34,181 nucleotides of DNA, from contig JAFALA010000029.1 of assembly GCA_019234815.1 (NCBI GenBank), forward strand, positions 1-34,181, written 5' to 3'. The stretch is from Burkholderiaceae bacterium (GTDB lineage: Bacteria; Pseudomonadota; Gammaproteobacteria; Burkholderiales; Burkholderiaceae_C). Below the pieces are notes generated by a model that was given only the letters and a program-made list of their open reading frames with translations, was not told the DNA's origin and made no database searches. Shown here in pieces: positions 23,484 to 32,685 of this stretch; the stretch's first letter is position 1; each line of letters opens with the position of its first letter. A program made the position numbers and the translations under genes.

Positions 23484-24469
23484 AGCCGACGCAGCTGCTG
23501 ATCACCCTGCTGGTTGCCGCTCTGATGCTGCTGCTGCTTGGCGTGCTTGTGGGCAGCACCGGCTTCGAGTCGGGCATGCTCACCGCGCCCGATCCGGCCC
23601 AGCAGCAAATCCTCTGGGACATCCGCCTGCCCCGCTCCCTGGGCGCCTGGCTGGCCGGCGCCCTGCTGGGCCTGGCCGGCGCGGTGGCCCAAGGCCTGTT
23701 CCGCAACCCGCTGGCCGACCCCTACCTGCTCGGCCCCTCGGCGGGCGCCGGCCTGGGCGTGGCGTTCGCGCTCGTCGCCCTGGGGCTGTCGCCAGCCGCC
23801 GCGGCCTTCAGCCTGAAGCTCGGACTGACCGGCGCCGCCTTCATCGGCGCCATGGCCGCGATGATGCTGACCCTGGTGCTGGCGCGCGGCGTCGAGCAGA
23901 CCCTGCGCTTGCTGCTGGCCGGCGTCATCGTCGGCGTGGTGCTGGGCTCGGGCACCACGCTGCTGATGCTGATGAAACCCGACATCATGCGCGCCATGCA
24001 GGTTTTCATGCTGGGCACCACCGGCTTCCTGAGCTGGCAGTCGGCCGAACTGCTGGGCCCCGTGCTGCTGCTGACCCTGCTGACCGCCATGGGCGCCAGC
24101 CGGGCCCTCGACGCGCTGACGCTGGGCGAGGCCACGGCCCACTCGCTGGGCGTGCGCCTGGGCCTGGTGCGCGTCACCCTGATCGCCGTGCTGGCGCTGG
24201 CCACCGGCACCGCCGTGGCGCAGACCGGCCTGGTCGCCTTCGTCGGCCTGGTCGCGCCGCACCTGGTGCGCAGCAACTGCCATGGCAGGCACAACGCGCT
24301 GCTGCTGCTCTCGGCGCTCACCGGCGGCGCCCTGCTGCTGGCGGCCGACATCCTCGCGCGCGGGCTGATCGCGCCGCAGGAGCTGCCCGTGGGCGTGCTC
24401 ACCTCGCTGCTGGGCGGCGGCTACCTGCTGATGCTGATGCACCGGCGCCGGACCGGGGGGAGCGCATGA
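23480..24469 (+). CDS. btuC: Cobalamin ABC transporter permease BtuC
   Basis: A 329-residue inner-membrane permease of the FecCD/BtuC family, with about ten membrane helices. Hallmarks are the coupling region RLPRSLGAWLAGALLGLAGAVAQGLFRNPLADPYLLGPSAGAGLGV (about 49-95) and, near the C-terminus, GLVAFVGLVAPHLVRSNCHGRHNALLLLSALTGG, followed by ADILARGLIAPQELPVGVLTSLLGGGYLLMLM. In the second motif RSNCHGRH replaces the more usual R...G.DHR, a mild variation. It overlaps btuF and btuD by 4 bp each (ATGA), consistent with coupled synthesis of the transporter. Confidence 0.96.
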   Translation: MKPTQLLITLLVAALMLLLLGVLVGSTGFESGMLTAPDPAQQQILWDIRLPRSLGAWLAGALLGLAGAVAQGLFRNPLADPYLLGPSAGAGLGVAFALVALGLSPAAAAFSLKLGLTGAAFIGAMAAMMLTLVLARGVEQTLRLLLAGVIVGVVLGSGTTLLMLMKPDIMRAMQVFMLGTTGFLSWQSAELLGPVLLLTLLTAMGASRALDALTLGEATAHSLGVRLGLVRVTLIAVLALATGTAVAQTGLVAFVGLVAPHLVRSNCHGRHNALLLLSALTGGALLLAADILARGLIAPQELPVGVLTSLLGGGYLLMLMHRRRTGGSA

Positions 24470-25287
24470 GCCCGCACGCAGCGCCAGCAGAGGCGCCCGC
24501 CGCACCGGTCTTCGACATCGCCCTGCAGCAGGTGCAGCTGCAAGGTCACACCATCCTGCATGCAATCCAGACCCGCCTGCCGCGCGGCGGCTGGACCGCC
24601 ATCGTCGGCCCCAACGGCGCGGGCAAGTCCACCCTGCTGCGGGCCCTGGCCGGACTGCTGCCGGTGCAGGGCCGCATCCAACTGCTGGGCCAGGACCTGC
24701 GGCACTGGACGCCCAAGGCGCGCGCGCAGGCGCTGGCCTGGCTGGGCCAGAACGAGGCCGGCACCGACACCCTGCGCGCCGCCGAGGTGGTGATGCTGGG
24801 CCGCCTGCCTCACCAGGCCTGGCTGGCGCCGCCCAGCCCGCAGGACCACGAAGCGGTGCGGCAGGCCATGCTGGACACGCAGTGCTGGGACTGGCGCGAG
24901 CGCCCGCTGAACCAGCTGTCGGGCGGCGAGCGCCAGCGCGTGCTGCTGGCGCGGGCCCTGGCCACGCGCGCCGACGTGCTGCTGCTCGACGAACCGCTGG
25001 CCCACCTCGACCCGCCTCACCAGCTCGACTGGCTGCAGCTCGTGCGCGGCCTGGCGCAGCGCGGCTGCACGGTCATCAGCGTGCTGCACGAACTCAATGT
25101 GGCCCTGCAGGCCGACCGGCTGCTGGTGATGCGTGCCGGCCGCGTCGCGCATCTGGGTGCCTGCGATGCGCCCGATACCCATCAGGCGCTGCAGCAGGCC
25201 TTCGAGCAGCGGCTGCACCTGGCGTCTGTCCAGGGGCAGTGGCTGTGCCTGCCTTTCGCCTTGGACTCGCTGGAATCAAAGAAGTAA
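24466..25287 (+). CDS. btuD: Cobalamin ABC transporter ATPase BtuD
   Basis: A 273-residue cytoplasmic ATPase energising cobalamin import through BtuC. Walker A is GPNGAGKS (48-55), the Q-loop lies in AWLGQNEAG, the signature is LSGGERQRVLLARAL, Walker B is VLLLDEPLAHLD, and the switch His lies in SVLHELNVAL. A Pro/Ala-rich N-terminal extension of about 14 residues precedes the domain. It has the usual Fe3+-siderophore/B12 ATPase length. The next gene, cobB, starts 4 bp after its stop. Confidence 0.96.
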   Translation: MSPHAAPAEAPAAPVFDIALQQVQLQGHTILHAIQTRLPRGGWTAIVGPNGAGKSTLLRALAGLLPVQGRIQLLGQDLRHWTPKARAQALAWLGQNEAGTDTLRAAEVVMLGRLPHQAWLAPPSPQDHEAVRQAMLDTQCWDWRERPLNQLSGGERQRVLLARALATRADVLLLDEPLAHLDPPHQLDWLQLVRGLAQRGCTVISVLHELNVALQADRLLVMRAGRVAHLGACDAPDTHQALQQAFEQRLHLASVQGQWLCLPFALDSLESKK

Positions 25288-25291
25288 CGCC

Positions 25292-26650
25292 ATGCCGACC
25301 TGCCCCGCCCTGATGATCAGCGCCCCCGCCTCGGGCCAGGGCAAGACCAGCGTCACCGCGGCGCTGGCGCGCGCCGCGCGGCGCCAAGGACGCCGGGTGC
25401 GCGTATTCAAGACCGGCCCCGACTACCTGGACCCCATGGTGCTGGAGCGCGCCAGCGGCCATCCGGTCTACCAGCTCGATCTGTTCATGGCAGGTCTTGA
25501 GGCCTGCAGGCAACTGCTGGCGCAGGCCGCCGCGGATGCCGACCTGATCCTGGTCGAGGGCGTCATGGGCCTGTTCGACGGCCAGCCCAGCAGCGCCGAC
25601 CTGGCCGCCGCCTTCGGCCTGCCCGTGCTGGCCGTGCTCGACGCCAGCGGCATGGCGCAGACCTTCGCCGCGCTGGCCACCGGACTGCAGCGCTTTCGCG
25701 CCGACATCGAGGTCTGCGGCGTGGTGGCCAACCGCGTCGGCAGCGAGGCCCACGGACGCATGCTGACACAAGGCCTGCCCGAGAACCTGCCCTTGGTGGC
25801 CGCCTTGCCACGGCAGGACGCCCTGAGCCTGCCCGAACGCCACCTGGGCCTGATCCAGGCGCTTGAGATGCCGAACCTGGAGCGGCAATTGGAGACCTGG
25901 GCCGATGCCTGGGACCAGGTGACGGCGGCCAGCGGCCAGTCAGCACTCCAGTTCGCCCGGCCCGTATCGTTCACCTTGTCGAGCGACGAAGCGGCAAACA
26001 CTGCGACATACGCAGCGCAGCCCCTGAAGGGCCGCCGCATCGCCGTGGCGCAGGACGCCTGCTTCTCCTTCATCTACCCCGCCAATCTCGACACCCTGAA
26101 AGCACTGGGCGCCGAGCTGCGCTGCTTTTCCCCGCTGGCGGGCGAAGCCCTGCCGGAATGCGATGCCCTGTGGCTGCCCGGCGGCTACCCGGAGCTGCAT
26201 GCGCGCGCGCTGACAGGCCATCCCGGCTTCTTCGCCAGCCTGCGCAGCCATCTGCAGATGGACAAGCCGCTGCTGGCCGAATGCGGGGGCATGCTGTGCC
26301 TGCTCGACCAGCTGACCGATATCGAGGGCACGACCCACGCCATGGCCAGCCTCATGCCCGGACACGCACGCATGCAGGCGCGGCTCGCGGCGCTGGGCCT
26401 GCAAAGCCTGGCCTGGCCCGAAGGCAAGCTGCGCGGCCACAGCTTCCATTACTCCAGCCTGGACACCCCGCTGCAGGCCGCGAGCCGGGCGCACAATCCC
26501 AACGGCGGACGCACCGCGGAGGCCCTGTACCTGCAAGGCAGCCTGCGAGCCAGCTACGTGCACCACTACTTTGCCTCCAATCCCGAGGTCGTGGCCGCCT
26601 TCTTCAACCGGGACCGGTCTACCGCCTCCCATCACTGCCCGCCCCCATGA
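25292..26650 (+). CDS. cobB: Cobyrinate a,c-diamide synthase
   Basis: A 452-residue amidotransferase (CobB/CbiA) that amidates the a and c side chains of (hydrogeno)cobyrinic acid using ATP and glutamine. The N-terminal dethiobiotin-synthetase-like domain has the P-loop SAPASGQGKTS (10-20), FKTGPDYLDPMVL and LVEGVMGLFDG. The C-terminal class I glutaminase domain carries LWLPGGYPELHA, the nucleophile Cys in LLAECGGMLCL, and the HSFHYS and YVHHYFASNPEV segments. Shorter forms of the ligand range cannot tell the cobalt-early from the cobalt-late pathway, hence CobB or CbiA. It overlaps bluB by 4 bp at its end. Confidence 0.96.
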   Translation: MPTCPALMISAPASGQGKTSVTAALARAARRQGRRVRVFKTGPDYLDPMVLERASGHPVYQLDLFMAGLEACRQLLAQAAADADLILVEGVMGLFDGQPSSADLAAAFGLPVLAVLDASGMAQTFAALATGLQRFRADIEVCGVVANRVGSEAHGRMLTQGLPENLPLVAALPRQDALSLPERHLGLIQALEMPNLERQLETWADAWDQVTAASGQSALQFARPVSFTLSSDEAANTATYAAQPLKGRRIAVAQDACFSFIYPANLDTLKALGAELRCFSPLAGEALPECDALWLPGGYPELHARALTGHPGFFASLRSHLQMDKPLLAECGGMLCLLDQLTDIEGTTHAMASLMPGHARMQARLAALGLQSLAWPEGKLRGHSFHYSSLDTPLQAASRAHNPNGGRTAEALYLQGSLRASYVHHYFASNPEVVAAFFNRDRSTASHHCPPP

Positions 26651-27309
26651 ACGCCCAATACCAGTTCAATTCCGCCGAACGGGACCTGCTCTACCAACTG
26701 ATCGCGCTGCGCCGCGACACCCGTCATTTCCAGCCTGGCGCGCAAGTGGATGAAGAAGTCATGCGGCGCCTGCTGCTGGCCGCGCACCAGGCGCCTTCGG
26801 TCGGGTTGATGGAGCCCTGGCGCTTCATCCGCGTGCGCAGCGCCGCCCTGCGCGAGCAGATCCAGCACCTGGTGGCCGAGGAACGCGACGCCACCGCGGC
26901 GGCGCTGGGCGAGAAGGCGGCCGAGTTCCTGCGCCTCAAGGTCGAGGGCCTGCGCGAATGCGCCGAGGTGCTGGCGGTGGTGATGGCGCCCGACGACGGC
27001 ACGGTGTTCGGGCGCCGCAGCATGCCGCGCGAGATGGCGCTGTGCTCGGCCGCCTGCGCCGTGCAAAACCTCTGGCTGGCCGCGCGCGCCGAAAACCTGG
27101 GCCTGGGCTGGGTCTCCATGTTCGACCCGGCGCGCCTGGGCGAGCTGTTGCGATTGCCTGCCGGCACCATGCCCATCGGCCTGCTGTGCCTGGGACCGGT
27201 GCCCGAGTTCTACGAAGGCCGCATGCTCGAACAGGAAGGCTGGCGCCAGGGCAGGCTCACGGCACAGCCCGATGCGCCGCTGTGGATGGACAACCACTGG
27301 AAAGACTGA
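26647..27309 (+). CDS. bluB: 5,6-dimethylbenzimidazole synthase BluB
   Basis: A 220-residue flavin-destructase of the nitroreductase fold that converts FMNH2 and O2 into 5,6-dimethylbenzimidazole, the lower ligand of B12. It begins with the family block LIALRRDTRHFQPG (about 18-31), then LLLAAHQAPSVGLMEPWRFI, SMPREMALCSAACAVQNLWLAARAENLGLGWVSMFDP and IGLLCLGPVPEFY. The conserved acidic residue and the SVG...PW block separate BluB from plain nitroreductases. The O2 requirement implies aerobic B12 lower-ligand synthesis. It starts within the cobB stop (ATGA). A 5 bp gap separates it from cobO. Confidence 0.96.
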   Translation: MNAQYQFNSAERDLLYQLIALRRDTRHFQPGAQVDEEVMRRLLLAAHQAPSVGLMEPWRFIRVRSAALREQIQHLVAEERDATAAALGEKAAEFLRLKVEGLRECAEVLAVVMAPDDGTVFGRRSMPREMALCSAACAVQNLWLAARAENLGLGWVSMFDPARLGELLRLPAGTMPIGLLCLGPVPEFYEGRMLEQEGWRQGRLTAQPDAPLWMDNHWKD

Positions 27310-27314
27310 ACGTC

Positions 27315-27884
27315 ATGCAAATCGAATCTCCCCCGGTCGACCGCGAACGCATCATCCCCACGGCCGAGCGCCGCGGCCTGATCCTGGTTCACACCGGCAA
27401 CGGCAAGGGCAAGAGCACGGCGGCCTTCGGTCTGGCCCTGCGCGCCCACGGCCGAGGCAAGGCCGTCAAGATCTACCAGTTCATGAAGGTGCCCAGCGCC
27501 CGCTTCGGCGAACACCGCATGTTCGAGAAGATCGGCCTGAGCATCGAAGGCCTGGGCGACGGCTTCAGTTGGAAGAGCCGCGACATTGCCCACTCGGCCC
27601 AACTGGCCCTGGACGGCTGGGCCAAGGCCGAGGCCTGCATCCGCGCCGGCGAACATTTCCTGGTGGTGCTGGACGAGATCATGTACCCGCTGCGCTACGG
27701 CTGGGTGCCGCTGGGGCCGGTCTTGACGTGCCTGCGCGAGCGGCCCAGCCATGTGCACGTGGTGCTGACCGGCCGCAACGCCCCGCAAGAGCTGATCGAG
27801 CTGGCCGACACCGTGACGGAGATGACCCAGATCAAGCACCACTTCGAGGCGGGAGTTCCCGCGCAGCGCGGCATCGAAGACTGA
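27315..27884 (+). CDS. cobO: Cob(I)yrinic acid a,c-diamide adenosyltransferase
   Basis: A 189-residue ATP:corrinoid adenosyltransferase of the CobO/BtuR/CobA type. It attaches the upper 5'-deoxyadenosyl ligand to cob(I)alamin precursors. The P-loop is TGNGKGKSTAAFG (27-39), with KIYQFMKVP, HFLVVLDEIMYPLRYGW (Walker B-like) and VVLTGRNAPQELIELADTVTEM. The C-terminal IKHHFEAGVPAQRGIE is the family's closing block. It lies 5 bp after bluB and 5 bp before cobD. It can act both in synthesis and on corrinoids imported by BtuFCD from the same operon. Confidence 0.97.
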   Translation: MQIESPPVDRERIIPTAERRGLILVHTGNGKGKSTAAFGLALRAHGRGKAVKIYQFMKVPSARFGEHRMFEKIGLSIEGLGDGFSWKSRDIAHSAQLALDGWAKAEACIRAGEHFLVVLDEIMYPLRYGWVPLGPVLTCLRERPSHVHVVLTGRNAPQELIELADTVTEMTQIKHHFEAGVPAQRGIED

Positions 27885-27889
27885 GCCGC

Positions 27890-28861
27890 ATGACCTGGAC
27901 CGCCTGGCCGGATGCGCCCGCCGCCTTGATGCCCCTGAGCATGGGCGTGGCGCTCACGGTGGACCGCCTGTGGGGCGAGCCGCCCGCCTGGGCCCATCCT
28001 GTGGTCGCCATGGGCCGCTACCTGGGCGGGTTCTCGCGTTGGCTGACCGGGCGTCGGCCAGCGGCGGGATTCCTGGCCGGCGCGGGTTTGTGGGCGTTGG
28101 GCGCCGGCTTCTGTATGTTGGCGGCGCTGGCGGCGCAGACCCTGTTAGCGCGATGGCTGCCGCCGCAGCGCTCGACCATTCACCTGGCCGCCTGCGCACT
28201 GCTGCTGGGTCTGCTGCTCAAGCCCCTGCTCGCCTGGCGCATGCTGCGCGACGAGGTGGCGGCCGTCGAAACCGCCTTGCGCCATTCGCTGCCCGCCGGC
28301 CGGCAGCAGCTGGCACGGCTGGTCAGCCGCGACACCGGCCCGCTTGCGCCCGCCGAGGTGCGCGAGGCCGCCATCGAAACCCTGGCCGAGAACCTCAACG
28401 ACTCGGTGGCGGCGCCGCTGTTCTGGTTCCTGCTGGCCGGACTGCCGGGCGCCGCGCTGTATCGCTTCGCCAACACCGCGGACGCCATGTGGGGCTACCG
28501 CGGCCCTTGGGAATGGGCCGGCAAATGGGCGGCGCGCGCCGACGACGCGCTGTCGTGGCTGCCTGCCCGCCTCACGGCGCTGGCCCTGCTGAGCGTGCGC
28601 CTCGGCCCGGCCGCGTCGTGGTCGGCCCTGCGCACCGAGGCCCGGCGCACGCCCTCGCCCAACGGCGGCTGGCCCATGGGCGCCATGGCCTTGAAGCTGG
28701 ACCGGCGCCTATCCAAACCAGGCGTCTATGTGCTGAACGAAGGCGCCCGTCCGCCCGAGGCCGGCGACCTGCAGCGCGCGCAAGACCTGGCGCAGCGCGC
28801 CTTGCTTGTGCTTGCGCTGGCCATGATGGCCGCCGCCGCCGCATGGCGAGGCGCGTGGTGA
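27890..28861 (+). CDS. cobD: Adenosylcobinamide-phosphate synthase CobD/CbiB
   Basis: A 323-residue inner-membrane protein that joins aminopropanol (or its phosphate) to adenosylcobyric acid. Family blocks are ALTVDRLWGEPPAWAHPVVAMGRYLG, EAAIETLAENLNDSVAAPLFWFLLAGLPGAALYRFANTADAMWGYR (the most conserved stretch) and RTPSPNGGWPMGAMALKLDRRLSKPGVYVLNEGARPP. There are about five hydrophobic helices. The stop TGA shares its last base with the ATG of cobC (TGATG). It works directly with the neighbouring cobC product, which supplies the aminopropanol arm. Confidence 0.96.
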   Translation: MTWTAWPDAPAALMPLSMGVALTVDRLWGEPPAWAHPVVAMGRYLGGFSRWLTGRRPAAGFLAGAGLWALGAGFCMLAALAAQTLLARWLPPQRSTIHLAACALLLGLLLKPLLAWRMLRDEVAAVETALRHSLPAGRQQLARLVSRDTGPLAPAEVREAAIETLAENLNDSVAAPLFWFLLAGLPGAALYRFANTADAMWGYRGPWEWAGKWAARADDALSWLPARLTALALLSVRLGPAASWSALRTEARRTPSPNGGWPMGAMALKLDRRLSKPGVYVLNEGARPPEAGDLQRAQDLAQRALLVLALAMMAAAAAWRGAW

Positions 28862-29946
28862 TGCCAGCCCTCTCCACCCCCTACACCGTGCATGGCGGCA
28901 GCGACAGCGGCCCGCCCGTCCTGCACGATTTTTCCAGCAACGCCAACCCCTACGGCCCGCCGCCCGGCCTCCTGCAGGCCCTGCGCGACACCGATCGAAG
29001 CCGCTACCCCGACCCGCACTACCTGGCGCTGCGCCAGGCCCTGGGCGCCATGCATGGCGTGGACCCCGAACGCGTGCTGCCTTGCTCGGGCGGCGCCGAA
29101 GCCATACGCCGGCTCAGCCTGGCGGCCCGCTTGCACGGCGTGTGCGAGGTCTGGGTGCCGCAGCCCGGTTTTGGCGACTACGCCGCCGCCGCGCATGCGC
29201 TCGACCTGCCCTGCCGCAACTTTGCTGATGCCGACGCCCTGATTCAGGCGCTGGGTGAAGCCGCATCCGCGGCACCGGTGCTGGTCTGGCTCTGCGAACC
29301 CTGCAATCCGACCGGCGCCACGCTGACGCCCGCGCAGTGGCATGCCCTGTCCCTGGCGCTGGACGCCAGCGGCGCGGCCCTGTGCCTGGACCTGGCTTAT
29401 GAGCCGCTGCGGCTGGACGGCGGCAGCGCGCTGCCCGACCGCCTGGCCGACCTCGCCTGGCGTCTGCACTGCCCCAACAAGGCCCTGGGCCTGACCGGCG
29501 TGCGCGCCGCCTATCTGCTGGCGCCCGCCCAGGACCAAGCCTTGCTGCCCCTGCAGCGCCTGCAGGCCCTCGCGCCCAGCTGGGTGCTGGCCGCCGAAGG
29601 CCAGACCCTGCTCATGCACTGGATCGCGGCGCGTGACGGCGCACACCTGCACGAGAGTCGCGAACGCCTGCGCGCGGACTGGCTGGCGCTGCGCGAGGCG
29701 CTCCAGGCCCGTGGCTGGCAATGGCTGGTCCCGGCGGATCCGTCCTGCCCCCCGTTCGGCCTGGTCCGCCCCGACGGCACGGCCGACCTGCTGCCGCGGC
29801 TGCGCCGGCAAGGCATCAAGCTGCGCGACGCCCACAGCTTCGGCCTGCCGGGCTGGTATCGCCTCAGCGCACAGCCCGCAGCGGCGCGCAGGGCCTTGCT
29901 GCAGGCGCTCGATCGACTCCGTCCCGGACAATCCCCATCGCCATGA
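28861..29946 (+). CDS. cobC: PLP-dependent threonine-phosphate decarboxylase-type enzyme
   Basis: A 361-residue fold-type I PLP enzyme related to histidinol-phosphate aminotransferase. In B12 operons this gene (CobC of the aerobic pathway, CobD of Salmonella) makes (R)-1-amino-2-propanol phosphate from L-threonine phosphate. Visible features are FSSNANPYGPP, RYPDPHYLALR, the SGGAEAIRRL cofactor region, CEPCNPTGATL, DLAYEPLRLDG and the Schiff-base lysine in CPNKALGLTGVRAAYLL. The start at 28861 overlaps the cobD stop; an in-frame ATG at 28842 is an alternative. Its stop overlaps cobQ by 4 bp. This gene is not the ribazole phosphatase also called CobC in Salmonella. Confidence 0.92.
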   Translation: MPALSTPYTVHGGSDSGPPVLHDFSSNANPYGPPPGLLQALRDTDRSRYPDPHYLALRQALGAMHGVDPERVLPCSGGAEAIRRLSLAARLHGVCEVWVPQPGFGDYAAAAHALDLPCRNFADADALIQALGEAASAAPVLVWLCEPCNPTGATLTPAQWHALSLALDASGAALCLDLAYEPLRLDGGSALPDRLADLAWRLHCPNKALGLTGVRAAYLLAPAQDQALLPLQRLQALAPSWVLAAEGQTLLMHWIAARDGAHLHESRERLRADWLALREALQARGWQWLVPADPSCPPFGLVRPDGTADLLPRLRRQGIKLRDAHSFGLPGWYRLSAQPAAARRALLQALDRLRPGQSPSP

Positions 29947-31550
29947 CTTCATCCCCCAACGAATTGCCGATGACAACCCCCTCGCCCAGGCGCGCGCGCG
30001 CCGTCATGGTGCTGGGCACCACCAGCGGCGCGGGAAAAAGCTGGCTGGCCACGGCCTTGTGCCGCTGGTACGCGCGCCAGGGCCTGCGGGTGGCGCCGTT
30101 CAAGGCGCAGAACATGAGCAACAACGCGCGGGTGGTGCCAGGCTTGCCCGGCGCGGCTGGCAAGGCTGGCAAGGCTGGCGAAGCGCCCCGCATGGGCGAA
30201 ATCGGCTCGGCCCAGTACTTCCAGGCCCTGGCGGCGCGCTGCAGGCCCGACGTGCGCATGAACCCGGTGCTGCTCAAGCCCGAACAGGACACGGCCTCGC
30301 AAGTGGTGGTGCTCGGCGAAGTCGATGAGCACCTGAGCCGCATGCCCTGGCGCGAACGCAGCGAACGGCTCTGGCCCCTGGCCCGGCAGGCCCTGCACGC
30401 ACTGATGGCCGAGAACGACGTGGTGGTGATCGAAGGCGCCGGCTCGCCCGCCGAGATCAATCTGCACGACAGCGACTACGTCAACATGCGGACTGCCTTG
30501 GAAGCCCAAGCCGCCTGCCTGCTGGTGACCGACATCGACCGGGGCGGCGCCTTCGCCCACCTCTATGGCACCCACCAACTGCTGGCGTCCGAGGAGCGCG
30601 CCCTGATCCGCGGCTTCGTGCTGAACCGCTTCCGCGGCGACGCCGCGCTGCTGGCGCCCGGCCCCGAGCAGCTGCTGGCGCTGACCGGCGTACCCACGCT
30701 GGCGGTCCTGCCGCTGTGGCGCGGCCACGGCCTGCCCGAGGAAGACGGCGTGTTCGACGACAGCCCCACCGGCCGTTCGCCAGGACGTTCGCAAGGGTGT
30801 CAGCGCATCGCCATCGTGGCCTATCCGCGCCTGTCCAACCTCGACGAATTCCAGCCCCTGCGCAGCCTGCCCAACGTGCGCCTGAACTGGGCGCGCGAGG
30901 CCCGCGACCTGGACGGCGCCGACTGGATCATCCTGCCCGGTTCCAAGGCCGTGGCCGCCGACCTCGATTGGCTGCGCTCGCAGCGCATCGACGCGGCGAT
31001 CGCCTCGCATGCGCAGGCCGGCCGGCCCGTGCTGGGCATCTGCGGCGGCCTGCAGATGCTGGGCGAAAGCCTGCTGGATCCGCACCAGATCGACGGCAAC
31101 GCGCCGGGCCTGGGCCTGCTGCCGCTGGTGACGCAGTTCGAGCGCGACAAGCTGCTGCGCCCGACCGCCATGCGCTTTGCGTCCGCCTTGCCCGCGCCCT
31201 GGTCGGCGCTTCAGGGCGTGCAGACTCAAGGTTATGAGATCCACCACGGCCGCACCGTCCAGCACCCCAGCCTGCCCCAGGCCGAAGCGGCCCTGATCGA
31301 CGCGCAGGGCGAGATCATCGGCTGGCAGCAGGGCTCCGTGCTGGGCTGCTATGCCCACGGCCTGTTCGAGCAGGCCGAGGTGCTGCAGGCCCTGTTCGGC
31401 CGGCAGGTGCCGACGCTGGACCAGGTTTTCGACGGGCTGGCCGACTACATCGACCGCCATTTCCAGGCCGGCGCCCTGAATGCGCTGCTGCAAGCCCCGG
31501 CACAATCCTCCCCCGTCCTCCTATCGACTGTCGCATTCAAACCTTTGTAG
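29943..31550 (+). CDS. cobQ: Cobyric acid synthase CobQ/CbiP
   Basis: A 535-residue amidotransferase that amidates side chains b, d, e and g of adenosylcobyrinate a,c-diamide. The N-terminal synthetase domain has the P-loop GTTSGAGKS (25-33), [12 protein letters not shown] and [14 protein letters not shown]. The glutaminase domain has the nucleophile Cys in [13 protein letters not shown], and the [10 protein letters not shown] and CYAHGLFE segments. After NNARVV an extra [17 protein letters not shown] loop interrupts the usual run to MGEIGSAQ and coincides with a tandem 9 bp repeat (30155-30181). The start at 29943 overlaps the cobC stop; ATG 29970 is an alternative. Confidence 0.96.
   Translation: MTSSPNELPMTTPSPRRARAVMVLGTTSGAGKSWLATALCRWYARQGLRVAPFKAQNMSNNARVVPGLPGAAGKAGKAGEAPRMGEIGSAQYFQALAARCRPDVRMNPVLLKPEQDTASQVVVLGEVDEHLSRMPWRERSERLWPLARQALHALMAENDVVVIEGAGSPAEINLHDSDYVNMRTALEAQAACLLVTDIDRGGAFAHLYGTHQLLASEERALIRGFVLNRFRGDAALLAPGPEQLLALTGVPTLAVLPLWRGHGLPEEDGVFDDSPTGRSPGRSQGCQRIAIVAYPRLSNLDEFQPLRSLPNVRLNWAREARDLDGADWIILPGSKAVAADLDWLRSQRIDAAIASHAQAGRPVLGICGGLQMLGESLLDPHQIDGNAPGLGLLPLVTQFERDKLLRPTAMRFASALPAPWSALQGVQTQGYEIHHGRTVQHPSLPQAEAALIDAQGEIIGWQQGSVLGCYAHGLFEQAEVLQALFGRQVPTLDQVFDGLADYIDRHFQAGALNALLQAPAQSSPVLLSTVAFKPL
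30155..30181 (+). repeat. Tandem 9 bp repeat inside cobQ
   Basis: GGCTGGCAA occurs twice exactly (30155-30163, 30164-30172) and a third time as GGCTGGCGA (30173-30181). In frame it encodes the A-G-K-A-G-K-A-G-E stretch, an insertion into a conserved part of CobQ. It looks like a slippage-prone microsatellite that keeps the frame. Confidence 0.8.
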
Positions 31551-31557
31551 TTCCCCC

Positions 31558-32601
31558 ATGACCTCCACACCCATCCCCCACATCGAAAGCCTTGCCAACC
31601 CCACCCTGGCCGCCGCGCTGCAGACCCGCATCGACCAGAAGACCAAGCCGCTGGGCGCTTTGGGCCAGCTGGAGACGCTGATGCTGCGCCTGGGCCTGAT
31701 CCTGGGCACCGAAGCGCCCGCGCTGCAGGAGCCCCAGATGATGGTGTTCGCGGGCGACCACGGGCTGGCGGCGCGCGGCGTGTCGGCCTATCCCTCGGAC
31801 GTGACCTGGCAGATGGTTGAGAACTTCCTGGCCGGCGGCGCGGCCGTCAGCGTGCTGGCGCGCCAGCACGGCCTGGCCCTGACCGTGGTCGACGCCGGCG
31901 TGCGCCACGACTTCGCCCCGCGTGCCGGCCTGGAGATCGCCAAGATCGGCGCCGGAACGGCCGATGCCCTGGAGGGCCCGGCCATGAGCGCTGCCGAATG
32001 CAGCGCCGCCATCGAAAGCGGCCGGCGCCTGCTGCGCGAGCGGCCCGGCAATACCGTGCTGCTGGGCGAGATGGGCATAGGCAACACCTCGTCGGCCGCC
32101 CTGTTGCTGGCGCGCTTGACCGGCCAGGACATCCGCGCCTGCGTCGGCCGGGGGACCGGCCTGGACGATGCCCAGCTGCAGCGCAAGACCGAGATCCTGG
32201 CCCAGGTGCTGGACCGCCATCCCGAGGCCCAAGCCCCCCTGGAGGCCTTGGCGGCCTTCGGCGGCTTCGAGATCGCCATGATGGTGGGCACGGTCTTGCA
32301 GGCGGCGCTGGAGAAGCGCGTGATCGTGGTGGACGGCTTCATCGCCAGCAGCGCGGTGCTGGTGGCCTCGCAGCTGCAGCCCGCCGTGCTGGAGCGCTGC
32401 GTGTTTGCGCACCGCTCGCATGAGCCCGGCCACCGCCTGATGCTGCAGGCCCTGCAGGCCGAGGCCCTGCTGGACCTGGGCCTGCGCCTGGGCGAGGGTT
32501 CCGGCGCAGCGCTGGCCTGGCCGCTGCTGCAGTCGGCCTGCCGCATCCTGGCCGAAATGGCGAGCTTCGCCTCGGCCGGCGTGAGCGAAAAATCCGAGTG
32601 A
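31558..32601 (+). CDS. cobT: Nicotinate-nucleotide:dimethylbenzimidazole phosphoribosyltransferase
   Basis: A 347-residue cytosolic enzyme that turns dimethylbenzimidazole and nicotinate mononucleotide into alpha-ribazole phosphate. Family blocks are [76 protein letters not shown] and [13 protein letters not shown]313 in [11 protein letters not shown] corresponds to the catalytic Glu. It starts 7 bp after cobQ and is the last B12 gene of the operon here. It uses the DMB made by BluB. The expected partners, alpha-ribazole phosphatase and CobS, do not follow. Confidence 0.97.
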   Translation: MTSTPIPHIESLANPTLAAALQTRIDQKTKPLGALGQLETLMLRLGLILGTEAPALQEPQMMVFAGDHGLAARGVSAYPSDVTWQMVENFLAGGAAVSVLARQHGLALTVVDAGVRHDFAPRAGLEIAKIGAGTADALEGPAMSAAECSAAIESGRRLLRERPGNTVLLGEMGIGNTSSAALLLARLTGQDIRACVGRGTGLDDAQLQRKTEILAQVLDRHPEAQAPLEALAAFGGFEIAMMVGTVLQAALEKRVIVVDGFIASSAVLVASQLQPAVLERCVFAHRSHEPGHRLMLQALQAEALLDLGLRLGEGSGAALAWPLLQSACRILAEMASFASAGVSEKSE

Positions 32602-32685
32602 ATTCGACGAGGGCGAAATGCGCCAAGCACATCGACCGGATGCTTGACATAATCGTCAGTCAGCATGTACCGATAGAGGTGCTCG

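Noticed and set aside
32644..32671. TTGACA with TGTACC 16 bp downstream as promoter of the HD-GYP gene
   Set aside because: The -10 matches only three of six positions, and the implied start site would fall inside the Shine-Dalgarno sequence.
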